A stretch of DNA of 37,960 nucleotides from Flavobacteriales bacterium (GCA_016788485.1 JAEUSV010000153.1:1-37960); one strand, 5' to 3'. Shown: positions 24,406-32,762, numbered from the stretch's first letter. Made by a program: numbers and translations. The notes: generated by a model not told the origin, from the sequence alone.

Positions 24406-25320
24406 ATGGACCGCAACCTGCTCCTGCTCACCTCGCTCCGCCTTGCCGCACAGCTGCACGCGCAGCAGCCAGCGCATCACTGGCCGCTGGACGCGGCGTC
24501 GGGCCTCCTCGCCGCGGACATCGCGGGCGGCGAGAACGGCCTGGTCTACGGCAACAGCACGTGGCAACCCGGCGGAGGTCACCATGCCGGTGCGCTCTTC
24601 CTCAACGGCAACGACGCGCGCGTGGTGGCTGGTCCATGCGACCTCACCACCGGCACCGGCGATGCCATCACCCTGGCCTGCTGGTTCAAGCCGAACATCG
24701 TGAGCGGCACCGAGCGCGTGCTGGTGGCCAAGACCGTGGGCCCGCTCGAGCAGGACCACGTGTGGGCACTGAGCCTGGTGAACGGCACCGGCGCTCGGTT
24801 CCGCGTGCGTGCGGCGGGCCAGGTGCATGTGCTCGAGGTGCCCGGCAGCAGCATCTTCAGCAACGCGTGGTACCACCTGGCGGGCACCTACGACGGCAGC
24901 ACCATGCGGCTCTACCTCAACGGCGCGCTCATGGTCTCGCAGCCCGCCGCGGGCACCATCGGCTTCCACCCGCAGGCGCCGGCGTCCATGGGCGACCTGG
25001 CCACCGGCGGAAAGCCCTTCTTCGGCACGCTCGACGATGTGCGCATCTACGACAGCGCGCTCGACCAGGCCGCCGTGATCGACCTGGTGATCGGCACGGT
25101 GATCACCGGCGGAACGAGCACCGACCATCCTGTGCCTGACCGGAGCGTCGGAGCATGGGAGCGTGTCCGCGTATACGACCTCACCGGCCGCACGGTGTTC
25201 GACGGCCCTTATCAGCCCGCCCCCATCCGACCGTTCGAAGGCGTCGTTCCCCCGGGCATCTACGTGGTCTGCCTCCACCGCGGTGCCGAACGCCAGGTGC
25301 TCCGTGTTCACCTGCCCTGA
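24406..25320 (+). CDS. LamG-domain secreted protein with T9SS-like tail
   Basis: A 304-residue protein. The first 20 residues (MDRNLLLLTSLRLAAQLHAQ) look like a somewhat weak signal peptide. Residues 24-225 form a laminin-G/concanavalin-like sandwich: HHWPLDAASGLLAADIAGGENG, ITLACWFKPNIVSGTERVLVAK, AWYHLAGTYDGSTMRLYLNG, and FFGTLDDVRIYDSALD. The last 75 residues have the T9SS sorting layout: ERVRVYDLTGRTVFDG and IYVVCLHRGAERQVLRVHLP. It is likely exported to the cell surface and carbohydrate- or ligand-binding. It is convergent with the M36 protease gene, which bears the same kind of tail, across a 13-bp hairpin. Confidence 0.85.
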   Translation: MDRNLLLLTSLRLAAQLHAQQPAHHWPLDAASGLLAADIAGGENGLVYGNSTWQPGGGHHAGALFLNGNDARVVAGPCDLTTGTGDAITLACWFKPNIVSGTERVLVAKTVGPLEQDHVWALSLVNGTGARFRVRAAGQVHVLEVPGSSIFSNAWYHLAGTYDGSTMRLYLNGALMVSQPAAGTIGFHPQAPASMGDLATGGKPFFGTLDDVRIYDSALDQAAVIDLVIGTVITGGTSTDHPVPDRSVGAWERVRVYDLTGRTVFDGPYQPAPIRPFEGVVPPGIYVVCLHRGAERQVLRVHLP

Positions 25321-25322
25321 AC

Positions 25323-25367
25323 GCCGAGGGCCCGCCGGCACCAAGCGGTGACCAGCGGGCCCTCGGC
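25323..25367. terminator. 13-bp perfect hairpin between convergent surface-protein genes
   Basis: GCCGAGGGCCCGC (25323-25335) is perfectly complementary to GCGGGCCCTCGGC (25355-25367), with a 19-nt loop. There is no T tract on either side, but the position between two stop codons 58 nt apart makes a bidirectional terminator or mRNA-protecting hairpin likely. Confidence 0.7.
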
Positions 25368-25378
25368 CGAAAGGAGCA

Positions 25379-28345
25379 TCAGTGCACCACCACGAAGCGC
25401 TGCTCGGCCCGGCCTTCGGACCAGATGGCGCGCAGCACGTATCCGCCCTCGGCGAGCTGGCGCACATCGATGCGCTCACGCACGAGGCCCTGGCGACGGC
25501 CCAGGTTGCGATCGAGCACCACGCGGCCCGTGGCGTCCACCACCTGGAAGCGCAGCCCCTCGGCAGCGTCCACGTTCAGCGTGGCCGTGATGGACTCGTT
25601 CGCGGGGTTGGGGCCAAGTGCGGCGAAGGTGGTGGCCTGCAGCTCACCCATGCCGATGCTGCCCACGTTGTCCCACAGCTGGATGTCGTCGACGGCGGCC
25701 TCCACCAGGCTGCCACCATCGAGGTTCTGGCCCAGGCGCGTGCTGTCCGAAGCGATCATGCGCACCTGCACGGTGGCGTTCGGGGTCACGTAGTCCTGCA
25801 CGCGGAACGCCACTCGACGCCAGCTGCGGTCGCTGGTCATGGTGTTCTCCACGGGCACCCAGTTCACGCCGTCGTTGGTGATCTGCACCATCCACCAGTC
25901 GGCTCCGGGATTGGCACCACCGGGAGGGCTGTTGGTGTACCAGCGGTAGTAGGTGAAGGTGGGGTTCGTGTAGTTCGACAGGTTCATCGGATCGCTCTGC
26001 AGGGTGGTGTGCCCGGCGTCCACATCGTTCTCACCCGGGCCGGCCGTGGTGCTTGACGCATTGCCGGTGACGTAGCAGAGCTCACCGCCCGGGGTGTGCT
26101 GATCGCCGGGCTGGATCACACTGTTGTCCACCGTGCTGAAGGATGGCATCGGGATCTCCACGCCCCATTCACCGGTGGTGGCATTGTCGCCGGGCATGCC
26201 GGGTGTCCAGTTGCCGAGCTGGCTCAGGTTATCGAGGTCCTCGGTGGCGCTGAGGGCATAGCCCACCAGGATGTAGTACGGCACGTTGGGATCGGGCTCG
26301 GCGGCGCCGATGGGCTGCACGGCGCTCAGCTCCTGGTTGATGTCGAGCATGCCCACGTAGTAGGCGATCACCGTGCCTTCGGGCTGCGCGGGGATGGTGG
26401 CGCTGTAGTTGTTGCCGCCGGTGTTGTTCATGGCCACGTTGGTCCAAGCGCCGTTGTTGAGGCGGTAGCTCAGCTGCACGCCCTGCACGTACTGCGTGTA
26501 GGGGAAGGTGACGGTGCTCTGGGCGTTGATCGTGATCCCCGCGTTCGCCGGCTGGTCACTGGCGGGGGTGTGGACCAGGTCGAAGCCGCTGATGAGGGTG
26601 ATGCCGTGCATCGCGAACCCCTCCACGATAGCAGATCCGTTGGGCGTGCCGTTGGTGATGTCGGCATCGGTATCATCGGCCTGCAGCACATCGAGCAGCA
26701 CGTCGCGGAAGGCCTGGCCCTCGTTGCCGTTGGCGGTGTTGGCCTGCAGCCCGGGGAAGGCCTCGGCGAAGAGCTGCGTGGTGAGGTTCATGTCGCTGCC
26801 GAGCAACAGGTAGGTGTCCCACCACGCACCGGCGATGATCTCACCGTCCGCATGCACCTCGCCCACGATGTCCACCGGGTACACCTTCGGGTCCACATCG
26901 TACCGGCGGATGGGCTCGGCCGGGGCGAGCATGTCGTAACCGTCGGCCAGCACGGGGTCCTGGGACAGGCTGTAGGCCCAGAAGTCGGCATAGCCCTCGT
27001 TCATGCCCCCATTGATGAAGGCACCACCGTTGTCCATGTAGAAGTTGTCGTTGATGCCATGGCCGTACTCGTGCCACACCACGTCGGCGATGTTGGCCAT
27101 CGAATAGCAGTCACCGCCTTCCGCGTAGAAATTGATGGACGAGCCATCGTAGAAGGCATTGCAGGTACCGCCCGTCACGTCCACATTGGTGGGCAGCTGG
27201 AAGTCCATGCCGGTGAAGGTGGGCAGCACCACCTTGCAGTGATCATGCACCATGCTCACGTAGCGGTACGCGCTGCGTTCCTGGATGGTGGCGGCGTTGT
27301 CGAAGGTCACCACGTTGGGACCGTCCTGAAGGTTGCCGGTGACCGTGGCGGTGGTGCCATTGCGGATCACGCGCGACCAATCACCGGAAAGCTCCATGGT
27401 GAAGGTGGTGGGGCCATTGACGCTGCTGTTCACGAAGCCGCTGTTGTCGGCCGTGAAGGACTGGCCGCCGATGGTGATCTCCACATCGGGCATGCCCTGC
27501 ACGGAGGAGGGGTTCAGCTGGTTGGTGGTGTACACGGTGCTGTTCACCTGCACATCGGCCAGCAGGTCCTCCGCGCCATGGTCGTCGCCTGGGGCGTGGT
27601 TGATGATCTCGTTCTGGCGGTAGAGCAGCTCGCCGGTGAGGTCGTCCACCCAGCAGAGCCAGCGGCCAGGGCGGCCCACCTCGGCGGTATGCACCACCAC
27701 CTCGTGCACCAGGCGGTGCTCCACGCCACGCATCACGGGCAGGGGCAGGATGCGCAGGCCGCGCTGGTCGGTGCCGGTCACCGCGACCAGGCCGTTGCCG
27801 GCGGCATCGGCGGCGGCGGTCGGGCTCAGGGCGGGGCTCAGGCCGGTGGTGATGCCCGGGTAGGCATCGAGGCCGAAGCTCACCACCCGGCCCTGCAGGT
27901 CCATCTTCACCAGCACCCGGCCGAAGAGCACATCCACCCCTTCGTGGCGCTGCCCGAAGTGCACGTAGTGGTGCTTGGTGGTGGTGGCCACATGGGCGAG
28001 CTGCAGCTCATCCATGGGCAGACCGAAGGCGGCAAGGGGGCCCTGCAGGAAGCTGAGGGCGCGGTCGGTGGGTGTGGCCCCGGTGGTGGGGATGGGACGG
28101 CCGAAGGCGCGGTGCGGCAGGCCGTTGGCCTCGTTGAACTCCACCGCCCAGGTGGGGTTCGCCGCCACGAACTGGCGCCACGCCGGACGCGCGCGCAGCA
28201 TGGCCTGCCAGGTGTCGTCCGGCAGGCGCTTGGCATCCTTGATGTAGGTGACCTCGGACCGCTCGGCGCGGGGCACGGCGCGCTGGGCCAGGGCAGGCGC
28301 CACCGCGAAACTGAAGCATGCGAACAGGAGGAATGTCCGTCTCAT
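25379..28345 (-). CDS. M36-family (fungalysin-like) metalloprotease with T9SS C-terminal domain
   Basis: A 988-residue secreted zinc protease. A signal peptide (MRRTFLLFACFSFAVAPALA) is followed by a propeptide (FTP-like, about 30-250). The catalytic domain includes HEYGHG with His425, Glu426, His429, and the third ligand in GGMNEGYADFWAYSLSQDP. Further beta-rich modules (about 560-890, with YYRWYTNSPPGGANPGADWWMVQITNDG) look like a carbohydrate-binding or P-type sandwich. The last 85 residues, FAALGPNPANESITATLN to GYVLRAIWSEGRAEQRFVVVH, are a T9SS sorting domain. ATG 28345 gives the signal peptide; an upstream in-frame start adds 20 residues without one. A weak CGATCTTG box lies 27 nt upstream. 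Confidence 0.93.
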   Translation of the reverse strand: MRRTFLLFACFSFAVAPALAQRAVPRAERSEVTYIKDAKRLPDDTWQAMLRARPAWRQFVAANPTWAVEFNEANGLPHRAFGRPIPTTGATPTDRALSFLQGPLAAFGLPMDELQLAHVATTTKHHYVHFGQRHEGVDVLFGRVLVKMDLQGRVVSFGLDAYPGITTGLSPALSPTAAADAAGNGLVAVTGTDQRGLRILPLPVMRGVEHRLVHEVVVHTAEVGRPGRWLCWVDDLTGELLYRQNEIINHAPGDDHGAEDLLADVQVNSTVYTTNQLNPSSVQGMPDVEITIGGQSFTADNSGFVNSSVNGPTTFTMELSGDWSRVIRNGTTATVTGNLQDGPNVVTFDNAATIQERSAYRYVSMVHDHCKVVLPTFTGMDFQLPTNVDVTGGTCNAFYDGSSINFYAEGGDCYSMANIADVVWHEYGHGINDNFYMDNGGAFINGGMNEGYADFWAYSLSQDPVLADGYDMLAPAEPIRRYDVDPKVYPVDIVGEVHADGEIIAGAWWDTYLLLGSDMNLTTQLFAEAFPGLQANTANGNEGQAFRDVLLDVLQADDTDADITNGTPNGSAIVEGFAMHGITLISGFDLVHTPASDQPANAGITINAQSTVTFPYTQYVQGVQLSYRLNNGAWTNVAMNNTGGNNYSATIPAQPEGTVIAYYVGMLDINQELSAVQPIGAAEPDPNVPYYILVGYALSATEDLDNLSQLGNWTPGMPGDNATTGEWGVEIPMPSFSTVDNSVIQPGDQHTPGGELCYVTGNASSTTAGPGENDVDAGHTTLQSDPMNLSNYTNPTFTYYRWYTNSPPGGANPGADWWMVQITNDGVNWVPVENTMTSDRSWRRVAFRVQDYVTPNATVQVRMIASDSTRLGQNLDGGSLVEAAVDDIQLWDNVGSIGMGELQATTFAALGPNPANESITATLNVDAAEGLRFQVVDATGRVVLDRNLGRRQGLVRERIDVRQLAEGGYVLRAIWSEGRAEQRFVVVH

Positions 28346-28423
28346 AGGGTGTGAAGGGTGTTCAGGGAGGTACAAGATCGGCAGGAAAACGATCCGCCCC
28401 GACACCGGCCGGGGACAGAACCC

Positions 28424-29200
28424 CTACCCTTCTTGGACCTCCACCACCAGGCCGTCGTGGGCGAGGATGACGCCATCGGGCAGTTCCCGCTGCACCTCGG
28501 CATGCAGGCCCATCCAGTGGCTGATATGGGTGAAGTAGGCGCGCCTTGGCCGCACGTCGCGCACCACCTCCAGGGCCTCCTGCAGGTTAAGGTGCGAGTA
28601 GTGCTCCTGCTTGCGCAGCGCGTTGAGCACGAGCACGTCGAGGCCGCGAAGCTTGTCACGCTCGGCGGGTGCGATGGTCTTGGCGTCGGTGACGTAGGCC
28701 ATGGCGCCGATGCGGAAGCCGAGCACGGGCATGTTCATGTGCATCACCTCCACCGGCAGCACCTCGATGCCCTCCACCTGGAACGGATCTCGGCCGATGC
28801 TCCGCATGGCGAACTCGGGCACGCCGGGGTAGCGCTGGGGGCCGAAGGCGTAGTGGTAGGTGTGCCGCACGCCGTCGGTGGTGGGCGGGTCGGCGTAGAT
28901 GGGCACCGGGCGCGGAGGGTCGTGCAGGAAGCTGATGGCCCGCAGGTCGTCCATGCCCCCGATGTGGTCCATGTGGGCATGGGTGAGCAGCACGGCATCG
29001 AGGTCGGTCACCCGCGCGCGCAGCAGCTGCTGGCGCATGTCGGGACCGGCGTCGATGAGGATGCGGGTGCCGTTCACCTCCACCAGCACGCTCACGCGCA
29101 GGCGCTGGTCGCGCGGGTCGGGGCTAGTGCACACCGCACATCGGCAACCGATGATGGGTACGCCCTGGCTGGTACCGGTGCCGAGGAAGGTGAGGCGCAT
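28424..29200 (-). CDS. PhnP-like metallo-beta-lactamase-fold phosphodiesterase
   Basis: A 258-residue MBL-fold hydrolase very similar to PhnP, the phosphodiesterase of cyclic ribose phosphate in phosphonate breakdown. It opens with FLGTGTSQGVPIIGCRCAVC, where the C-x-C-x-x-C cysteines resemble the structural zinc site of PhnP. The dinuclear metal site is TLLTHAHMDHIGG-like (LLTHAHMDHIGGMDDLR near residues 72-88), with later ligands in YVTDAKT and FTHISH. Cytosolic. No other phn genes occur in the window, so it may process another cyclic nucleotide or sugar phosphate. A CATCTTCG box on the minus strand (29221-29214) ends 13 nt before the ATG. Confidence 0.88.
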   Translation of the reverse strand: MRLTFLGTGTSQGVPIIGCRCAVCTSPDPRDQRLRVSVLVEVNGTRILIDAGPDMRQQLLRARVTDLDAVLLTHAHMDHIGGMDDLRAISFLHDPPRPVPIYADPPTTDGVRHTYHYAFGPQRYPGVPEFAMRSIGRDPFQVEGIEVLPVEVMHMNMPVLGFRIGAMAYVTDAKTIAPAERDKLRGLDVLVLNALRKQEHYSHLNLQEALEVVRDVRPRRAYFTHISHWMGLHAEVQRELPDGVILAHDGLVVEVQEG

Positions 29201-29248
29201 GGCGGTGCGTGGGCGAAGATGGGCAACGGGCGCGAACGGATGGTAGCC

Positions 29249-29446
29249 CTTCCGAATGAAGCGGCGCTCAGCGGCTTCCGAATTGATGGAGACGTCGGGG
29301 TTGCACGTGGACGCGCTTGCCCAAAGTGGGGAGCTTCGGGCCAGAAGCCCATCGCGCTCCGCGCGATGATTCGTTCGTTCCCCGCTCCGTTCGCGAGCAA
29401 GCTCGCACGTCCCGGGGAACGAACGAAGCCGCCCTAGGGCGGCTTC
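29249..29446. repeat. palindrome-rich non-coding block between PhnP-like gene and tRNA-Ser
   Basis: Five hairpins in about 200 bp. The direct repeat CTTCCGAAT (29249-29257, 29275-29283) brackets GAAGC..GCTTC (29258-29262/29274-29278). GCTTC/GAAGC (29333-29337/29344-29348) and ATCGCGC-TCC-GCGCGAT (29351-29367) follow. Next comes a perfect 15-bp inverted repeat, 29370-29384 against 29413-29427, enclosing GCGAGC-AA-GCTCGC (29393-29406). Last is a 22-bp perfect palindrome at 29425-29446. No coding sequence is convincing here. It may be a REP-type element, a structured RNA or stacked terminators. Confidence 0.85.
29425..29446 (-). terminator. probable terminator of tRNA-Ser
   Basis: On the minus strand GAAGCCGCCC-TA-GGGCGGCTTC (10-bp arms) starts 9 nt after the tRNA 3' end and is followed by GTTCGTTCC, moderately T-rich. 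Position and stem fit a terminator for the tRNA transcript. Confidence 0.6.
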
Positions 29447-29454
29447 CGGTCCGG

Positions 29455-29541
29455 CGGAGAGGGAGGGATTCGAACCCCCGTTACCATTGCTGGTAAAGCG
29501 GTTTTCAAGACCGCCGCGATCGACCACTCTGCCACCTCTCC
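29455..29541 (-). tRNA. tRNA-Ser(UGA)
   Basis: The minus strand folds as a class II tRNA of 87 nt. The acceptor stem GGAGAGG pairs with CCTCTCC, discriminator G. The anticodon loop CTTGAAA carries TGA, and the T arm has the GGTTCGAATCC sequence; the long variable arm is typical of serine tRNAs. CCA is not encoded. The anticodon TGA reads UCA and related serine codons. Confidence 0.97.
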
Positions 29542-29563
29542 GATGGGGCGTGCAAACGCGGCG

Positions 29564-29571
29564 CGAAGGTA
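29564..29571 (-). promoter_or_regulatory. -7-like box of tRNA-Ser (TACCTTCG)
   Basis: TACCTTCG on the minus strand ends 22 nt before the tRNA 5' end and is identical to the boxes before paaI and gldA. The remaining 29572-29702 region shows nothing else I can support. Confidence 0.45.
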
Positions 29572-29702
29572 GAGGAAGGCCAACACCAAGCTCATGGGTA
29601 TCGATCGCTGCTTCCTGACGGAGGCAGGATCACGCATCCCCCGCACCCCAGCAACGGCAGCTCCCGGCCCACCACCGGTCGAAGCCGGGGCCCTTGCGGG
29701 GT

Positions 29703-29710
29703 TATCTTTG
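29703..29710 (+). promoter_or_regulatory. -7 box of the GWxTD gene (TATCTTTG), 4 nt from ATG
   Basis: TATCTTTG, the same exact consensus as before dnaN, ends 4 nt before the ATG at 29715, implying a leaderless or nearly leaderless mRNA. No -33 TTTG at the expected distance is evident. Confidence 0.6.
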
Positions 29711-29714
29711 GTAC

Positions 29715-31169
29715 ATGCTACGCCCCCGCCCCCTCGTCGCGAGCCTGGCCTTGTGCGCCGCCGCGGCGCTGCATGCGCAGATCGGTCCCGACGCCATCGT
29801 GGAGACCAAGGTGTTCCATGTGCCCGGGCAGGGTGAACGGGTGGACGTGATCATCTCCACCCTGGGCTACTCGGTGGCCCTGGCGCCCAACGCCCACGGC
29901 TTCCAGCAGGCGCGGGTGGAGGCGGTGACCCTGGTCGAGCGCAACAACGCCATCGCCGACTACCGCAAGACCGTGGTGAACGGCCCCGAAGGCACCGACA
30001 GCGTGAGCGCCGACTTCGTGCACCTTGAAAGCTTCCTGCTGCAGCCCGGCGACCATGGCCTGGTGGTGGAGCTGCGCGACCTGGTGCGGGGCGATACCAC
30101 GCCGGCCCGCGTGCAGTTGCCCCTGCCCGTGGGCGCCCGTCCCGCCGGACTGTCCTTCAGCGATGTGCTCCTCGCCTCGCAGATCACCAAGGCCGAGGGT
30201 TCGCCCACGGCCCGCAGCGGCTACGAGGTGCTTCCCTTCACCAGCACCTACTACCCCACCGAGGTGAAGAGCCTCGCCTTCTACGCCGAGGTGTACGGCG
30301 CGCCTGCCGGCCTGAAGGGCGACAGCCTGTACATGCTCACCTACCACCTGGAGGGCTTCGAGGACCACGAGGTGTTCGGGACCTTCAAGAAGGTGCAGCG
30401 CATGCGCGCGGCCGAGGTGAGCCCGGTGCTGGCGCAATGGGACATCAGCGGCCTGCCGTCGGGCAACTTCCTCCTGGTGCTCGAGGCCCGTGACCGCAAC
30501 GGGGAGCTGCTGGCCCGCCAGGAGCAGCTGATCCAGCGCAACAACCCGCTGAAGTACGACCTCACCAACGACACCCCGCTGGGCCACACCTTCGTGGACG
30601 GTTTCACCGCCGCCGACACGCTGGCCGACGCCCTGCGCAGCATGCGCCCCATCGCCAGCAGCCTGGAGCGCAAGATCATCGACGACCGTTACAAGGACAA
30701 GGACATGGAGCTGATGAAGCGCTTCATGTACACCTTCTGGTACAACCGCAGCGGACCGCAGGCCGAGGACGCGTGGAAGCGCTACCATGCCGAGGTGGTG
30801 AAGGTGAACAAGCTCTACGGCTGCCGGAACATCCCCGGGTACGACACCGACCGCGGCTATGTGCACCTGAAATACGGCGCGCCCAACACCATCATGGACC
30901 GGGCCAACGAGACCGACGCCTACCCTTACCAGATCTGGCACTACTACCGGGCGGGCAAGTACACCAACCGCCGCTTCGTGTTCTACATGCCCGAGCTGGT
31001 GGGCGATTGCTACGAGCTCATCCACAGCGAGGTGCCCGGCGAGGTGCAGAACAGCCGGTGGAACCAGATCATCCACTCGCGCAACAACTCCATGAACAAC
31101 GTGGACCCGCAGAAGGTGAACACGCTGAGCGGGGAGCGCGCGTTGGAGTTCTATAACGATCCGCGCTGA
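29715..31169 (+). CDS. GWxTD-domain secreted protein
   Basis: A 484-residue protein with a signal peptide (MLRPRPLVASLALCAAAALHAQ). The mature N-terminal two thirds is beta-rich without a family I recognise. The C-terminal third, starting near residue 330, carries the GWxTD domain typical of Bacteroidota: MKRFMYTFWYNRSGPQAEDAWKRYH, GCRNIPGYDTDRGYVHLKYGAPNTI and YPYQIWHYYRAGKYTNRRFVFY. The domain's biochemical role is not established. Start ATG 29715 is fixed by the signal peptide and by a TATCTTTG box 4 nt upstream; an upstream in-frame start would add seven residues. It lies 42 nt before a family 2 glycosyltransferase in the same direction. Confidence 0.88.
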   Translation: MLRPRPLVASLALCAAAALHAQIGPDAIVETKVFHVPGQGERVDVIISTLGYSVALAPNAHGFQQARVEAVTLVERNNAIADYRKTVVNGPEGTDSVSADFVHLESFLLQPGDHGLVVELRDLVRGDTTPARVQLPLPVGARPAGLSFSDVLLASQITKAEGSPTARSGYEVLPFTSTYYPTEVKSLAFYAEVYGAPAGLKGDSLYMLTYHLEGFEDHEVFGTFKKVQRMRAAEVSPVLAQWDISGLPSGNFLLVLEARDRNGELLARQEQLIQRNNPLKYDLTNDTPLGHTFVDGFTAADTLADALRSMRPIASSLERKIIDDRYKDKDMELMKRFMYTFWYNRSGPQAEDAWKRYHAEVVKVNKLYGCRNIPGYDTDRGYVHLKYGAPNTIMDRANETDAYPYQIWHYYRAGKYTNRRFVFYMPELVGDCYELIHSEVPGEVQNSRWNQIIHSRNNSMNNVDPQKVNTLSGERALEFYNDPR

Positions 31170-31190
31170 CGAAGGCTCGCGGGGAACGCC

Positions 31191-31198
31191 CATTTTTG
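31191..31198 (+). promoter_or_regulatory. possible -7 box (CATTTTTG) of the family 2 glycosyltransferase
   Basis: CATTTTTG ends 13 nt before the ATG at 31212, within the 42-nt gap behind the GWxTD gene. Confidence 0.35.
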
Positions 31199-31211
31199 CG
31201 GTCCCCGCGCC

Positions 31212-32255
31212 ATGGCCTCCCCCATCGCTGTTGTGATCCTCAACTGGAACGGCCAGCACTGGCTGCAGCGGTTCCTGCCCGGCGTGGTGGCGGCCACCGG
31301 CGGTGATGCGCGGGTGATCGTGGCCGACAACGGTTCCACGGACGGCTCGGTGGCCTGGGTGCAGGACCATTGCCCCGGGGTGGAGGTGGTGCGCAACGCC
31401 ACCAACCTGGGCTTCGCCGGCGGCTACAACGAGGCCCTGAAGCAGGTGGACGCCGAGCTCTACGTACTGCTGAACAGCGACGTGGAGGTGATGCCCGGTT
31501 GGGTCCCGGCGCTGGCGGGGTACCTGCGGCGCCACCCGGAGATGGCCGCCTGCCAGCCCAAGGTGTTGAGCCACGGACAGCGCGACCGGTTCGAGCATGC
31601 GGGGGCGGCAGGCGGCTTCATCGACCGCAACGGTTATCCCTTCTGCCGCGGGCGCATCTTCGAGATCACCGAGAAGGACCACGGGCAGTACGACGACGAG
31701 CGCGAGGTCTTCTGGGCCACGGGCGCCTGCCTCATGATCCGGGCCGAGGCCTTCCGCGCGGCGGGCGGCTTCGACGCCTCGCTCTTCGCGCACATGGAGG
31801 AGATCGACCTGTGCTGGCGGCTGAAGCGCACGGGCTGGCGCATCGGCTACACGGCAGCCACCACCGTGTACCACGTGGGCGGCGGCGCCCTGGGCTATGG
31901 CAGTCCGCGGAAGACCTACCTCAACTTCCGCAACAGCCTCATCGTGCTCACCAAGAACCTGCACCGCGGCTGGCTGCCCATGCGCATCGCGCGGCGCCTG
32001 GTGCTCGACGGTGCGGCGGGCCTCAAGTTCCTGCTCGAGGGCCACGGCGCCCACACCTGGCAGGTGCTGCGCGCGCACCTGCACTTCTACGCCATGCTGC
32101 CCGCCGTGCTGCGCGAACGTCGCCGACTGCAGGCCTTGGAGCGCTCGCCCGACCTTACAGGGCAGTACCAGCGCAGCGTGGCCTACGACCGCTTCATCCT
32201 CGGCTGGAAGACCTTCGACAAGCTGGACGCCACGGCCTTCACCCGCCGCGGCTGA
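31212..32255 (+). CDS. family 2 glycosyltransferase
   Basis: A 347-residue GT-A fold glycosyltransferase that transfers a nucleotide-sugar, probably a rhamnosyl-type enzyme, at the cytoplasmic face. Seen are the N-terminal AVVILNWNGQHWLQRFLPG, VADNGSTDGSV, NLGFAGGYNEALK, and the D-x-D-like LLNSDVEVMPGW near residue 95. The catalytic region continues as FWATGACLMIRAEAFRAAGGFDASLFAHMEEIDLCWRLKRTG, and then AATTVYHVGGG. The C-terminal hundred residues are helical and hydrophobic in part (FLLEGHGAHTWQVL). Acceptor unknown. Its 3' end overlaps the 3' end of aroQ by 17 nt on the opposite strand. Confidence 0.93.
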   Translation: MASPIAVVILNWNGQHWLQRFLPGVVAATGGDARVIVADNGSTDGSVAWVQDHCPGVEVVRNATNLGFAGGYNEALKQVDAELYVLLNSDVEVMPGWVPALAGYLRRHPEMAACQPKVLSHGQRDRFEHAGAAGGFIDRNGYPFCRGRIFEITEKDHGQYDDEREVFWATGACLMIRAEAFRAAGGFDASLFAHMEEIDLCWRLKRTGWRIGYTAATTVYHVGGGALGYGSPRKTYLNFRNSLIVLTKNLHRGWLPMRIARRLVLDGAAGLKFLLEGHGAHTWQVLRAHLHFYAMLPAVLRERRRLQALERSPDLTGQYQRSVAYDRFILGWKTFDKLDATAFTRRG

Positions 32256-32664
32256 GCAGGTGGTCCACCGCCAGGCGGTAGCCATCGAGCCCCAGGCCCG
32301 CGATCGTGCCCAGGCAAACGCCCCCGATGAGGCTGGTGTGGCGGAACTCCTCGCGCTTGAGCACGTTGCTGATGTGCACCTCGATCACCGGCACCTTGAT
32401 GGCGGCGATGCAGTCGCGCAGCGCCACGCTGGTGTGGGTGTAGCCCCCGGCGTTGAGCACCACCCCGTCGAACGCGCCGTCGGCGGCCTGAAGGGCGTTC
32501 ACCAGCTCGCCCTCCACGTTGCTCTGGTAGTGGTCGATGTCGTGCTCGGGGAAGCGCTTGCGCAGCGCGGGCAGGTACGACTCGAAGGAGCGGTCGCCGT
32601 ACACCCCGGGCTCGCGACGGCCCAGCAGGTTGAGGTTGGGACCGTTCACCACCAGCAGCTTCAT
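32239..32664 (-). CDS. aroQ: type II 3-dehydroquinate dehydratase
   Basis: Third step of the shikimate pathway: 3-dehydroquinate to 3-dehydroshikimate, in the cytosol as a dodecamer. The 141-residue length is normal. The catalytic N-terminal LVVNGPNLNLLGRREPGVYG has the essential Arg and Tyr, HYQSNVEGELVNALQ and VVLNAGGYTHTSVALRDCI follow, and IEVHISNVLKREEFRHTSLI contains the catalytic His. The start is ATG 32664 with CACCTTTG ending 4 nt upstream on the minus strand. It diverges from xerD, as I recall from other Bacteroidota. Confidence 0.97.
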   Translation of the reverse strand: MKLLVVNGPNLNLLGRREPGVYGDRSFESYLPALRKRFPEHDIDHYQSNVEGELVNALQAADGAFDGVVLNAGGYTHTSVALRDCIAAIKVPVIEVHISNVLKREEFRHTSLIGGVCLGTIAGLGLDGYRLAVDHLLSRGG

Positions 32665-32668
32665 GCCG

Positions 32669-32676
32669 CAAAGGTG
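32669..32676 (-). promoter_or_regulatory. -7-like box of aroQ (CACCTTTG), 4 nt from ATG
   Basis: CACCTTTG on the minus strand ends exactly 4 nt before the aroQ ATG. The divergent spacer with xerD (32665-32762) holds this box and the one for xerD. Confidence 0.5.
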
Positions 32677-32750
32677 GTGAAGCGCGCTGATAACAGCGGG
32701 GCGTGGGAAGTTGGGCGCGGGCGGATGCCGGGCCGGGGCGTGGCCACGCC

Positions 32751-32758
32751 CACCTTCG
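32751..32758 (+). promoter_or_regulatory. -7-like box of xerD (CACCTTCG), 4 nt from GTG
   Basis: CACCTTCG ends exactly 4 nt before the GTG start of xerD at 32763. Confidence 0.45.
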
Positions 32759-32762
32759 TTGC

